A stretch of 25,228 nucleotides of DNA, taken from Ruminococcus sp. (GTDB lineage: Bacteria > Bacillota > Clostridia > Oscillospirales > Acutalibacteraceae). Location of the stretch: NCBI GenBank assembly GCA_004558485.1, contig SFCS01000017.1, positions 1-25,228 of the forward strand, given 5' to 3'. The notes beneath the pieces are model-generated. The model ran no database searches. It was not told the origin of the DNA and saw nothing but the letters and a program-made list of their open reading frames with translations. This document shows, in pieces, positions 7,386 through 15,413 of the stretch. Position 1 is the stretch's first letter. Every line of letters starts with the position of its first letter. The position numbers were made by a program, and so were the translations under genes.

Positions 7386-7503
7386 GTTCTTCTTGTATCC
7401 GGACTGTACCGTCGGTTCCGGAATTTCACCGGATCGGCACCCGTTTGGGCGTTCGCGGACTGTCACCGCCGGTGGGGAATTGCACCCCGCCCCGAAGATC
7501 ACT
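7386..7503 (-). promoter_or_regulatory. FMN riboswitch (RFN element)
   Basis: On the minus strand the leader reads GATCTTCGGGGC, GGGTGCAATTCCCCACCGG, CGGTGACAGTCCGCGA, GATCCGGTGAAATTCCGGAA, CCGACGGTACAGTCCGGAT and AAGAAG. These are the diagnostic blocks of the six-helix RFN element. It precedes ribU, a standard target. Aptamer limits are approximate. Confidence 0.94.
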
Positions 7504-7506
7504 TTC

Positions 7507-7534
7507 AGTATAGCACGCTTTTCGTGCTTGTCAA
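7507..7534 (-). promoter_or_regulatory. ribU promoter, -35 box overlapping the rnhA stop
   Basis: On the minus strand TTGACA (7529-7534), 16-base spacer, TATACT (7507-7512). The TGA within TTGACA is the rnhA stop codon (7531-7533). The spacer is nearly filled by the inverted repeat AGCACG-AAAAG-CGTGCT, which could be a weak hairpin or a protein site; it lacks a T-tract. Confidence 0.8.
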
Positions 7535-7980
7535 CCGTTTTTTGTGAGATAGCGTTGATAGGCGGCGACGGCAAGCGCGTCGCAGCGCTCGTTTTCGGGA
7601 TGTCCCTGATGACCGTGCACCCAGCGGTAATCCACCTTGTGTACCTCCAAAAGTGCCAAAAGCCGTTCCCACAGATCAACATTCAAAGCGGGCTTTTTGT
7701 CCGCTTTTTTCCAGCCGTTCTTTTTCCAACTGTATACCCATCCCTTGAGCAGCGCGTCCAGGACATATTTGGAGTCGCTCGTGAGCGTGACCTCGCACGG
7801 CTCCTTGAGCGCCGCAAGCCCCTCGATCACGGCGGTCAGCTCCATGCGGTTGTTGGTCGTTTGCGGATCGCCGCCGGACAGCTCTTTTTCTTTACCGTGA
7901 AAGCGCAAAACAGCGCCCCAACCGCCCGGACCGGGGTTGCCGGAGCATGCACCGTCTGTGAACAGTTCCACTTTTTTCAT
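7531..7980 (-). CDS. rnhA: Ribonuclease HI
   Basis: 149 residues, the normal length of bacterial RNase HI, which cuts RNA in RNA-DNA hybrids. The catalytic set is complete: FTDGACSGNPGPGGW (D9), NNRMEL (E47), TSDSKYV (D69), VHGHQGH (H124) and NERCDALA (D134). Tryptophan and lysine residues around 81-95 (WVYSWKKNGWKKADKKP) form the basic handle loop seen in E. coli-type enzymes. Start ATG 7980 with AAGGCGGA about 9 bases upstream. It is divergent from rnj. No terminator separates it from the ribU leader, so its transcript would end at or pass through the FMN switch. Confidence 0.95.
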   Translation of the reverse strand: MKKVELFTDGACSGNPGPGGWGAVLRFHGKEKELSGGDPQTTNNRMELTAVIEGLAALKEPCEVTLTSDSKYVLDALLKGWVYSWKKNGWKKADKKPALNVDLWERLLALLEVHKVDYRWVHGHQGHPENERCDALAVAAYQRYLTKNG

Positions 7981-8013
7981 CGCTTTTGTCCGCCTTTTCC
8001 TATGCTATGTAGT

Positions 8014-8041
8014 ATTGTAGCAGATTTTTTATAAGTTGCAA
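8014..8041 (-). promoter_or_regulatory. Likely rnhA promoter
   Basis: On the minus strand TTGCAA (8036-8041), 16-base spacer, TACAAT (8014-8019). It is divergent from the rnj promoter about 40 bases away. Confidence 0.55.
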
Positions 8042-8080
8042 GTGTGAATTTTGCTTTTTTGTCAATACTGAAGGTATGAC

Positions 8081-8109
8081 TTGACTTTCGGCGTAAATTA
8101 CAGTATGAT
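8081..8109 (+). promoter_or_regulatory. rnj promoter
   Basis: TTGACT (8081-8086), 17-base spacer, TATGAT (8104-8109). Predicted start near 8116, giving an untranslated leader of about 107 bases before the GTG start at 8223. This excludes the earlier in-frame GTG at 8115 as a start. Confidence 0.75.
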
Positions 8110-8147
8110 AAAGTGTGTTATTATCATCGGACAGAAGCGCTTGTCGC

Positions 8148-8215
8148 TTTTTATATTTCAGACGGAGACCGCCCTTTTCCGCCTGTACATACCCTTTTTT
8201 ATATTTGAAACGGAG
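8148..8215 (+). repeat. Imperfect direct repeat in the rnj leader, second copy contains the ribosome site
   Basis: TTTTTATATTTCAGACGGAG (8148-8167) and TTTTTATATTTGAAACGGAG (8196-8215) match at 18 of 20 positions, 48 bases apart. The second copy forms the GGAGG ribosome site of rnj; the first offers a GGAG with no start codon at proper distance. It may be a decoy or a binding site for autoregulation; function not known. Confidence 0.6.
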
Positions 8216-8222
8216 GATCATT

Positions 8223-10139
8223 GTGGCAAAAACTGAAAAGAAACCCGCCGGGAATACCCCGGCAAAGGAGACGCAGGAGACAAAAAGGCGCCGTGCGCCG
8301 CGACAGAACACTGCCGCGGGCAAGCAGGGACAAAAGCCTGCGCGCGCGCCCGCAAACGGTCAGCAGCCGCGTCGTGACAATGCTGCGCCGCAGCAAAAGC
8401 GGCAGCAAACGCAAAAAAAGACCGACGCTCCCGCCAGTGCGCCGCAGCAAAAGAGGGGACCCGGGCGCCCGCGTCGACAGAAAAACGTGACGCCGGTGAA
8501 GATTACGCCGCTCGGCGGTCTTAATGAGATCGGCAAGAATATCACGCTTTTTGAATACGGCAACACCGCGTTTCTCATCGATTGCGGCATGTCGTTTCCG
8601 GACGAGGATATGCTGGGTGTGGACATCGTTCTGCCCGATTTCACCTATGTGGAGAAAAACCGTGACCGTATTCAGGGCATTATCATCACGCACGGTCACG
8701 AGGATCACATCGGCGGCCTGCCGTATCTACTGTCCCGGATAAAGCTGCCGGTGTATGCCACCCGCCTGACGGCGGCACTCATTGAGTCTAAACTCAAGGA
8801 AAAGAACATTCATGCGGATATCCGCGTGGTGAACGCCGGTTCGGTTTTGAATTTCGGCGAAGTGACGGTGGAAATGATCCACGTCAACCACTCCATTCCC
8901 GATGCGGTGGCACTGGCGATCAAGACCCCGCTCGGCTATGTGGTGCACACGGGCGACTTCAAGATCGACTGCACCCCCGCAAGCGGCGATATGATCGACC
9001 TTGCACGCTTCGGCGAGATCGGCAAAAAGGGCGTTTTGGCGCTGCTTGCCGACTCCACCAACGCAGAGCGCCCCGGCTATACGCCGAGCGAGCGCGTCGT
9101 CGGGGAGAGCTTTGCTAAGCTGTTCCAAAAGGCACAGCATAAGCGCATCATCGTTGCGACCTTCTCTTCCAATCTCAACCGTATCCAGCAGATCATCGAC
9201 GCATCCTATGCCGACGGCAGAAAAGTGGCGGTGTCGGGACGCAGCATGATCAACTTTGTGAATATTGCTAACGAACTGGGTTATCTGCATGTGCCTGCGG
9301 GCATTTTGGTGGACATTGAGGTCATTGACCGCTATCCGAAGGAGCAGATGACGCTGATCACCACCGGCAGTCAGGGCGAGCCGATGTCGGCGCTCAGCCG
9401 TATGGCATTTTCCGATCACCGCCGCGTGGAGGTAGGGCCGGAGGATTATATCATCATTTCCGCAACGCCGATCCCCGGCAACGAGAAAATGGTGGGCAAG
9501 GTCATCGACGAGCTGATGAAGCGCGGCTGTGATGTGGTGTATGAACGCATGTATGATGTGCATGTGTCCGGCCACGCCTGCCAGGAGGAATTGAAGATCA
9601 TCCAGGGGCTGACAAAGCCGCGCTATTTCATTCCCGTTCACGGTGAGCAAAAACATTTGCAGAAGCATGCGCGCCTTGCACGCGATATGGGTATGGCGCC
9701 GCAGAATGTGCTCATCACCGAGATCGGCAAGGTGATTGAACTGACACCGGAGAAAATGCAGGTCACTGCCACCGTCCCTGCGGGACAGGTGCTGGTGGAC
9801 GGTCTCGGCGTCGGCGATGTCGGCAGCATTGTTTTGCGCGACCGCCGTCATTTGGCGGAGGACGGCCTCATCATCGTCGTTGCCGCCGTCAGCTCGTATA
9901 ACGGGATGCTGGTTTCCGGCCCCGATGTGGTCTCGCGCGGATTTGTGTATGTGCGCGAGTCCGAGGAACTGCTTGACAAGGCGCGCGAGATTGCCAAAAA
10001 GGTGCTGGAGGAGTGCTGCAGCAAACGGACACTGGATTGGACGACCATGAAATCCCGCGTGCGGGACGAATTGTCGCACATGATCTTCCAGAAGACCAAG
10101 CGCAGCCCGATGATCCTGCCGATCATTCTGGATGTCTGA
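8223..10139 (+). CDS. rnj: Ribonuclease J with basic N-terminal extension
   Basis: 638 residues from GTG 8223, chosen because GGAGG (8212-8216) lies 6 bases upstream. RNase J is a metallo-beta-lactamase/beta-CASP nuclease with 5'-3' exonuclease and endonuclease activity in mRNA decay and rRNA maturation, in the cytoplasm. Residues 1-90 are low complexity (K, R, Q, A, P), probably disordered. The core begins at VKITPLGGLNEIGKN; the zinc motif HGHEDH is at 157-162. Later motifs seen include HTGDFK, ADSTNAERPG, ATFSSNLNRIQQ, TGSQGEPMSAL, HVSGHA and PVHGEQ, all as expected, and the C-terminal domain is present (ends FQKTKRSPMILPIILDV). Family members are about 550 residues, so the extra length is the N-terminal tail. 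gdpP starts 29 bases downstream. Confidence 0.95.
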   Translation: MAKTEKKPAGNTPAKETQETKRRRAPRQNTAAGKQGQKPARAPANGQQPRRDNAAPQQKRQQTQKKTDAPASAPQQKRGPGRPRRQKNVTPVKITPLGGLNEIGKNITLFEYGNTAFLIDCGMSFPDEDMLGVDIVLPDFTYVEKNRDRIQGIIITHGHEDHIGGLPYLLSRIKLPVYATRLTAALIESKLKEKNIHADIRVVNAGSVLNFGEVTVEMIHVNHSIPDAVALAIKTPLGYVVHTGDFKIDCTPASGDMIDLARFGEIGKKGVLALLADSTNAERPGYTPSERVVGESFAKLFQKAQHKRIIVATFSSNLNRIQQIIDASYADGRKVAVSGRSMINFVNIANELGYLHVPAGILVDIEVIDRYPKEQMTLITTGSQGEPMSALSRMAFSDHRRVEVGPEDYIIISATPIPGNEKMVGKVIDELMKRGCDVVYERMYDVHVSGHACQEELKIIQGLTKPRYFIPVHGEQKHLQKHARLARDMGMAPQNVLITEIGKVIELTPEKMQVTATVPAGQVLVDGLGVGDVGSIVLRDRRHLAEDGLIIVVAAVSSYNGMLVSGPDVVSRGFVYVRESEELLDKAREIAKKVLEECCSKRTLDWTTMKSRVRDELSHMIFQKTKRSPMILPIILDV

Positions 10140-10168
10140 GAATAGTTTGTGAAAAAGGAGGGGACGGC

Positions 10169-12124
10169 ATGAAACGCAGACAGGCATATCCGAATACGCC
10201 GCTGTCACTGGCAGTGCTGGTGCTCATGACGGCGCAGACCGTCGTGGCATATTTTTTCAGCTTTCGGTTTTTCTGCATCAGTGCGCTGCTGACGGTCGCC
10301 GCGATCGTGACGGTCGTGCTGTTCTACCTGCGTGCGCAGCAGTCTTTTCGGCGCTATCTTTCGCACATTGCGGAACAACTCAGCCGTGAAAACCGCATGT
10401 CCCTTTCGCATTTTCCGCTGCCCGTCGCGGTCGGTTCCGCGGACGGCGTGCTTTTGTGGTATAATGACGATTTCCGCAACCATATTCTGAACGGCGTCGA
10501 GGCATACGGCAGCTCGCTTTCCGACATCACCGGCGGCTATACGCTGCAGGATATCCGCAGAAAATCGCTGCTCGATGTCACCTATGGGCAAAAACGCTAT
10601 AATGTCTACACGAGCAATTTGCAGGAAGAAGATACGGATTTTGTCCTCCTCTACTATGTGGACAACACGCGACTCAAAGAGATCGCGGAGGAATATACCG
10701 CCAGCCGCCCGGTGGTGCTGTCCGTTTTCATCGACAATCTGGAGGAGCTTTCCTCCGAGGTGCGGGACAGTGAACGGGCGCAGCTTGCGGGCGCCGTGGA
10801 AACGCTTTTGGAGGATTGGATCGGTAAAGACACCGGCATCCTCCAAAAGTATGACAACGACCGTTTCCTCATCCTCACGGAGAAACGGCATCTCGATGTC
10901 ATGATCCGCAACCGCTTTGAGATTTTGGATCGGGTGCGCAACATGTCCGACGGCGTACATAAACGGATCACACTCTCTATCGGCGTCGGACAGGGCAAGA
11001 CGGTCGCCGAGTCGGGCAGCATGGCGGCACAGGCGCTGGAAATGGCGCTCGGACGCGGCGGCGACCAGGCCGCTGTGAAAACGAAAAACGGCTTTGATTT
11101 CTACGGCGGCGTTTCCAAGGGCGTTGAACGGCGCACCAAGGTGCGCACCCGCATGGTGGCGTCCGCGCTGTCCGAGCTGATACAAAACAGTAACCGCGTG
11201 CTCATTATGGGACACGCTTTTTCGGACATGGACAGCATCGGCTCTGCCGCAGCGCTGGCGATGGTCGCCAAGAAACGCGGCAAATCCGCCTATGTCGTGG
11301 TGGAACGCGAGAAAACGCTGGCGCGCGAGCTTATCGACTATCTGCGCGAAAAGGACGAAACGCTTTTCTTAGAGCCGGCGGACGCGGAGCTGATGGTGGA
11401 GGATAACACGCTGCTCATCGTCACCGACACGCACAACCCGCAGCGCCTGGAGTCGGAAAAGCTGTATCGGCGCGCCAAGATGGTGGCGGTCATCGACCAT
11501 CATCGCCGCATGGTGGAGGCTATCGAAAACCCGGTGCTGTTCTATCATGAACCGTCTGCCTCCTCGGCGTCGGAAATGGTCGCGGAGCTTTTGCAGTATA
11601 TGGGCGATCCCGGTCCCGGCAAGGTCGAGGCGGAGGCGCTGCTTTGCGGCATCATTCTGGACACGCGCAACTTTGTGCTGAAGGCGGGCGCGCGCACCTT
11701 TGAGGCGGCGGCATATCTGCGGCGGCTCGGTGCGGACACCGTGCAGGTGCAAAGTCTCTTCTCCAACGACATTGAGCTGTATCGCAAGAAATCCGCCTTG
11801 GTCTCCGGGGCGACGGTGTACAAGGAAATGGCGATTGCCGTCGGCAGCGGCAGCGGTGCGGACATACGCATCGCCGCGTCGCAGGCGGCAAATGAGCTTT
11901 TGACCATTCGCGGCGTCAAGGCGTCCTTTACGCTCATTGCCATGGAGCGGGATGTCAACATTTCCGCGCGCTCCATGGGCGAGGTCAATGTGCAGCTCAT
12001 AACGGAAAAGCTGGGCGGCGGCGGTCATCTGACGATGGCGGGCGCGCTGCTCAAAAACACGGATATGGACGCGGCGGTGAAAACATTGAAGGATGCCATC
12101 GACGCCTATCTGCGGGAAAGGTAA
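10169..12124 (+). CDS. gdpP: Cyclic-di-AMP phosphodiesterase GdpP (YybT family)
   Basis: 651 residues from ATG 10169 with AAGGAGGGG upstream. Two transmembrane helices (about 13-32 and 36-54) are followed by a PAS-like region (about 80-170), a degenerate GGDEF domain (about 180-310; KYDNDRF replaces the GGDEF signature) and a DHH/DHHA1 phosphodiesterase module. The DHH metal ligands are visible: GHAFSDMD (H349, D353, D355), TDTH (D420), IDHH (D443, H444, H445), ILDTRNF (D498), and GGGGH near the C-terminus in DHHA1. GdpP hydrolyses c-di-AMP to pApA and so affects potassium, osmotic and cell-wall control. The order gdpP-rplI-dnaB is conserved in Firmicutes. rplI starts 24 bases after the stop. 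Confidence 0.95.
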   Translation: MKRRQAYPNTPLSLAVLVLMTAQTVVAYFFSFRFFCISALLTVAAIVTVVLFYLRAQQSFRRYLSHIAEQLSRENRMSLSHFPLPVAVGSADGVLLWYNDDFRNHILNGVEAYGSSLSDITGGYTLQDIRRKSLLDVTYGQKRYNVYTSNLQEEDTDFVLLYYVDNTRLKEIAEEYTASRPVVLSVFIDNLEELSSEVRDSERAQLAGAVETLLEDWIGKDTGILQKYDNDRFLILTEKRHLDVMIRNRFEILDRVRNMSDGVHKRITLSIGVGQGKTVAESGSMAAQALEMALGRGGDQAAVKTKNGFDFYGGVSKGVERRTKVRTRMVASALSELIQNSNRVLIMGHAFSDMDSIGSAAALAMVAKKRGKSAYVVVEREKTLARELIDYLREKDETLFLEPADAELMVEDNTLLIVTDTHNPQRLESEKLYRRAKMVAVIDHHRRMVEAIENPVLFYHEPSASSASEMVAELLQYMGDPGPGKVEAEALLCGIILDTRNFVLKAGARTFEAAAYLRRLGADTVQVQSLFSNDIELYRKKSALVSGATVYKEMAIAVGSGSGADIRIAASQAANELLTIRGVKASFTLIAMERDVNISARSMGEVNVQLITEKLGGGGHLTMAGALLKNTDMDAAVKTLKDAIDAYLRER

Positions 12125-12148
12125 TCATACCGGAAAGGATGAATAAAG

Positions 12149-12589
12149 ATGAAAGTGATTTTGAAGCAGGATGTCAAAGGACACGGCAAAGCCGGCGATC
12201 TTGTTTCCGTCTCCGACGGGTATGCACGGAACTTTTTGTTTCCGCGGGGTCTCGCCATCGTTGCGGATGCGCAGGCGATGAATGAGTTTCGCAACAAAGA
12301 GGAGTCGGTGAAATATCATGCGGCGGTCGAAAAGCAGAAGGCGGAGGACGCCGCTGCACTGCTCAAGGGGCAGGGGCTGACGGTGCATGCGAAGGCGGGG
12401 CAGAACGGCAAGCTGTTCGGCTCGGTCACGAGCAAAGAGGTTGCCGAGGAGCTCAACCGCCGTTTTTCGCTGCAGCTCGACAAGCGCAAGATCGTGATGG
12501 ATGACATCAAGGCGTTCGGTGCGTATCCCGTGGAGATTAAGCTGCACCCCGGCGTTGTCGCCAAGATCACGGTGACGGTGACCGAATAA
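12149..12589 (+). CDS. rplI: 50S ribosomal protein L9
   Basis: 146 residues, normal for bL9. The N-terminal domain has the family signature (VKGHGKAGDLVSVSDGYARN then FLFPRGLA), followed by a long charged helix (about 45-75) and the C-terminal rRNA-binding domain (KLFGSVTSKE and AFGAYPVEIKLHPGV). L9 bridges the large subunit near L1 and supports reading-frame maintenance. ATG 12149 is preceded by GGAAAGGATG. It sits between gdpP and dnaB, as in Bacillus, and is probably co-transcribed with both. Confidence 0.97.
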   Translation: MKVILKQDVKGHGKAGDLVSVSDGYARNFLFPRGLAIVADAQAMNEFRNKEESVKYHAAVEKQKAEDAAALLKGQGLTVHAKAGQNGKLFGSVTSKEVAEELNRRFSLQLDKRKIVMDDIKAFGAYPVEIKLHPGVVAKITVTVTE

Positions 12590-12622
12590 GCGATACATAC
12601 ATTTTGGAAAGGGGGTGTCGGA

Positions 12623-13993
12623 ATGGCTGACAATCAGGCGTTCACCGGCGACGGACTGGGACTGCCGTACAGCCTGGAGGCGGAGCAGGCGGTGCTCGGC
12701 GCTGTTTTGGTGGAACCGCAGTGCATAAACGATGTGGCGGACGCGCTGCGTACCGAGCATTTCTATCTGCCGGAGCATCAGGCAATCTTTCGCGTGATGA
12801 GCGATAAGATGAACGAAAACCGCACCATCGACTTTGTGACGGTGCTCGAGTCGCTCAAATCCGAGGGCTTTTTTGCCGGCGAGGAAGGGAAGGCGTATCT
12901 TCTGAAGCTGGCGCAGACCGTCCCCTTCATCCCAAACCTGCCGAACTACATCAAGATCGTGCGGGAGAAATACGATGCCCGCCAGCTGATCATCGCCTCC
13001 CGCGCCATCATCAATGACGCCATGGATCCCACAGCGAACGCCGAGGAATTGGTTGAGGCGGCGGAACAGAAGATCTATGCCATACGGCAGGGGAAACAGC
13101 TCGGAGGATTGGTGCACATCAGCGATGTCATCGCCAGCAACTACGAGATGTATACCAAGCTCAATTCGAGCGAACGGGAAAAATATGTGGGCATCCCGAG
13201 CGGCATTTCGACGCTGGATTCCGTGACGACGGGACTCAACCGCTCCGATCTTATCATTGTCGGCGCGCGTCCCGGCATGGGCAAGACCAGCTTTATTCTG
13301 AACATTGCCCGCAATGTTGCCGTGCAGCAAAACCGCACGGTGGCGATCTTTAACCTTGAAATGTCGAGAGAACAGATGGTCAACCGTCTGCTTTCCGGCG
13401 AGGCGCGCGTGCCGAGCAAGAATTTGCGCACCGGTATGCTGTCACCCGATGAATGGCAGCGGCTCGGTGCGGCATCGAGTATTCTCTGCAAAGCGCCGAT
13501 CTATCTCGATGAAACGGCTACCATCACCGTGCCGGAAATGAAGGCACGGCTGCGCCGTCTCAAAAATCTCAGCTTTGTGGTGGTGGACTACCTGCAGCTG
13601 ATGCACGGCGCGAAAAGAACCGAAAACCGTGTGCAGGAGGTCAGTGAGATCACCCGCAGCCTGAAGATCATGGCGAAAGAGCTGGATGTGCCCGTCATGG
13701 TGGCGGCGCAGCTTTCGAGAAGTCCCGAAAAGCAGAGCGGCGGCAGCCGCAAGCCGGGGCTTTCCGACCTGCGTGAGTCCGGCTCTATCGAACAGGACGC
13801 GGATCAGGTGCTGTTTATCTATCGTGACGACTATTATCGCAATGAGCAACAAGACCCGACCGCCGTTTCACCGAATTCCTCGGAGATCATTGTAGCAAAA
13901 AACCGCCATGGCGAGCTCGGCAGCGTGCCGCTTGCATGGCAGGGTGAGTTTACACAATTCCTGGCGGTGGACAACCGTTCCGAGAATGGATAA
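12623..13993 (+). CDS. dnaB: Replicative DNA helicase DnaB (DnaC in Bacillus nomenclature)
   Basis: 456 residues, typical length, ATG 12623 with AAAGGGGG upstream. The N-terminal collar domain starts LPYSLEAEQAVLGAVL; the RecA-like ATPase domain carries Walker A GARPGMGKT (214-222), Walker B VVVDYLQLM (about 316-324), and the SRSPEKQSGGSRKPGLSDLR and SGSIEQDADQVLF motifs of the hexamer interface and sensor. It unwinds DNA at the replication fork as a hexamer and recruits primase. The gene follows rplI and its end probably abuts or overlaps tilS. No intein or insertion is seen. Confidence 0.97.
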   Translation: MADNQAFTGDGLGLPYSLEAEQAVLGAVLVEPQCINDVADALRTEHFYLPEHQAIFRVMSDKMNENRTIDFVTVLESLKSEGFFAGEEGKAYLLKLAQTVPFIPNLPNYIKIVREKYDARQLIIASRAIINDAMDPTANAEELVEAAEQKIYAIRQGKQLGGLVHISDVIASNYEMYTKLNSSEREKYVGIPSGISTLDSVTTGLNRSDLIIVGARPGMGKTSFILNIARNVAVQQNRTVAIFNLEMSREQMVNRLLSGEARVPSKNLRTGMLSPDEWQRLGAASSILCKAPIYLDETATITVPEMKARLRRLKNLSFVVVDYLQLMHGAKRTENRVQEVSEITRSLKIMAKELDVPVMVAAQLSRSPEKQSGGSRKPGLSDLRESGSIEQDADQVLFIYRDDYYRNEQQDPTAVSPNSSEIIVAKNRHGELGSVPLAWQGEFTQFLAVDNRSENG

Positions 13994-14009
13994 AGCGCAA
14001 AGGAAGTCT

Positions 14010-15380
14010 ATGGAGAAACTGTGCGTGGAGACGGCGCTGCGACAGTGGATGGAGCGGTTTTTGCCTGTGCAAGGGGCGTTCGGCGTTGTGGTCGCCGTGT
14101 CGGGCGGTGCGGACTCGATGGCGCTTTTGCACGCGCTGGCCGCGCTGCGGGAGGAAAAGGCACTTTCCCTTCTTGCCGCCCATGTTCATCACGGTCTGCG
14201 CGGGGAACAGGCGGACGCGGACGAAGCCTTTGTGCGGGAACAGTGCGAGGCAATGGATGTTCCGCTTGCGGTGCTGCACGCCGATGTTGCAAGAGAAGCG
14301 CTGCACGGCGAAGGGATCGAGGCGGCGGGACGCCGCATCCGCTATGACTATTTTCGCCGTCTTGCGCAACAAAAAGGATATTCTTTCATTGCTACCGCCC
14401 ATACGGCGGATGACAATTTGGAAACGGTACTGTTGCATCTGACAAGGGGAAGTTCTTTACACGGCTTGTGTGGTATTCCGCCGATCGACGGCATGCTCAT
14501 CCGCCCACTGCTTTCCTGCACGCGGGCGCAGATTGAGGCGTATTGTGCCGCCCATCACCTTTCGTATGTCACCGACGCCACAAACGCCGATGTGTCATAT
14601 AGCCGAAACCGCGTGCGCGCATTGGTCGTGCCGCAGCTGCGCAGCATTAACCCCGGGGTCGTCGCTGCGTGCGATCGATTGACCGCAGGACTGCGGGAAG
14701 AGGATGCTTTTTTGGACGGCTTGGCAGGGGAGTGGCAGGCGCGGGCGCGCCTTTCTGCCGATTGCTATGCCGTACATACCCTCCTTGCCGCACCGCCCGT
14801 TTTGCTGCGCCGCGCGCTTTGCCGTCTTTTGCGGGAAGGCGGTGCGGACGCCGAAATGCGCCATATTCGACTTTTGGAAACGGCGCTGCGGGACGGCGGC
14901 AGCGTGGATATAGCAGGCGGCGTGCGTGTCGCCGTCACGGGGGATACCCTACGAGTGTACAGGCTTTCCGCTTGTCAAAAAACGGCATATTTTGAAATGC
15001 CGCTCTGCGTGGGCAGCACCTATGAAATTGCCGGTGAGACCTACAGCGCGTCCCTTGTGACGCGCGAGAATTTTGAGGAAACACGAAAAATTCACAAAAA
15101 TGTCTTAAACTATGCGCTGGATTATGATAAGATAAGCTCTGATCTCATGATACGGCAGCGCAAAGCGGGCGATGCGTTTCACCCTGTGAACGGGGTGGGC
15201 AAGACGCTCAAAAAATATTTTAACGAGAACCGCGTCGATGCGTGGCAGCGTGAGCGTATTCCGCTCTTGTGCGATCGCGACGGCGTGGTGCTGATCACGG
15301 GATATTCCTGTGACGAACGGGTGAAGATTGACGCAAAGACAAAGCGCGTGCTGCTGTTTTACCGCGCGGAGAGTTATTAG
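14010..15380 (+). CDS. tilS: tRNA(Ile)-lysidine synthase
   Basis: 456 residues from ATG 14010, which has AAGGAAG just upstream; an earlier in-frame ATG at 13986 would overlap the dnaB stop (ATGGATAA) but lacks a ribosome site. TilS changes C34 of tRNA-Ile(CAU) to lysidine using ATP and lysine. The N-type PP-loop SGGADS is at 31-36; HVHHGLRG, AAGRRIRYDYF, ATAHTADDNLET and NRVRALVVPQL are the expected catalytic-domain motifs, and the C-terminal domain shows RQRKAGDAFHPVNGVGKTLK then LITG. In Bacillus tilS leads the tilS-hpt-ftsH cluster; here the same trio directly follows dnaB. Confidence 0.95.
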   Translation: MEKLCVETALRQWMERFLPVQGAFGVVVAVSGGADSMALLHALAALREEKALSLLAAHVHHGLRGEQADADEAFVREQCEAMDVPLAVLHADVAREALHGEGIEAAGRRIRYDYFRRLAQQKGYSFIATAHTADDNLETVLLHLTRGSSLHGLCGIPPIDGMLIRPLLSCTRAQIEAYCAAHHLSYVTDATNADVSYSRNRVRALVVPQLRSINPGVVAACDRLTAGLREEDAFLDGLAGEWQARARLSADCYAVHTLLAAPPVLLRRALCRLLREGGADAEMRHIRLLETALRDGGSVDIAGGVRVAVTGDTLRVYRLSACQKTAYFEMPLCVGSTYEIAGETYSASLVTRENFEETRKIHKNVLNYALDYDKISSDLMIRQRKAGDAFHPVNGVGKTLKKYFNENRVDAWQRERIPLLCDRDGVVLITGYSCDERVKIDAKTKRVLLFYRAESY

Positions 15381-15413
15381 AGGGGTGTTTATGCTATGAT
15401 GGAGGAAAAAGCT

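Noticed and set aside
7513..7528. Small inverted repeat in the ribU promoter spacer as an rnhA terminator
   Set aside because: Only a 6-bp stem and no T-tract, so it is unlikely to stop transcription.
8115..8222. Upstream in-frame extension of RNase J to GTG 8115
   Set aside because: The predicted promoter -10 ends at 8109, so the codon would be at the very start of the transcript; GGAGG fits GTG 8223 instead.
8727..10208. Minus-strand open frame of 493 codons opposite rnj
   Set aside because: Shadow of RNase J codons; no motif and no ribosome site.
13986..14009. tilS start at ATG 13986 overlapping the dnaB stop
   Set aside because: Attractive as a coupled ATGGATAA start, but no ribosome site precedes it while AAGGAAG precedes ATG 14010. 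It remains an alternative.
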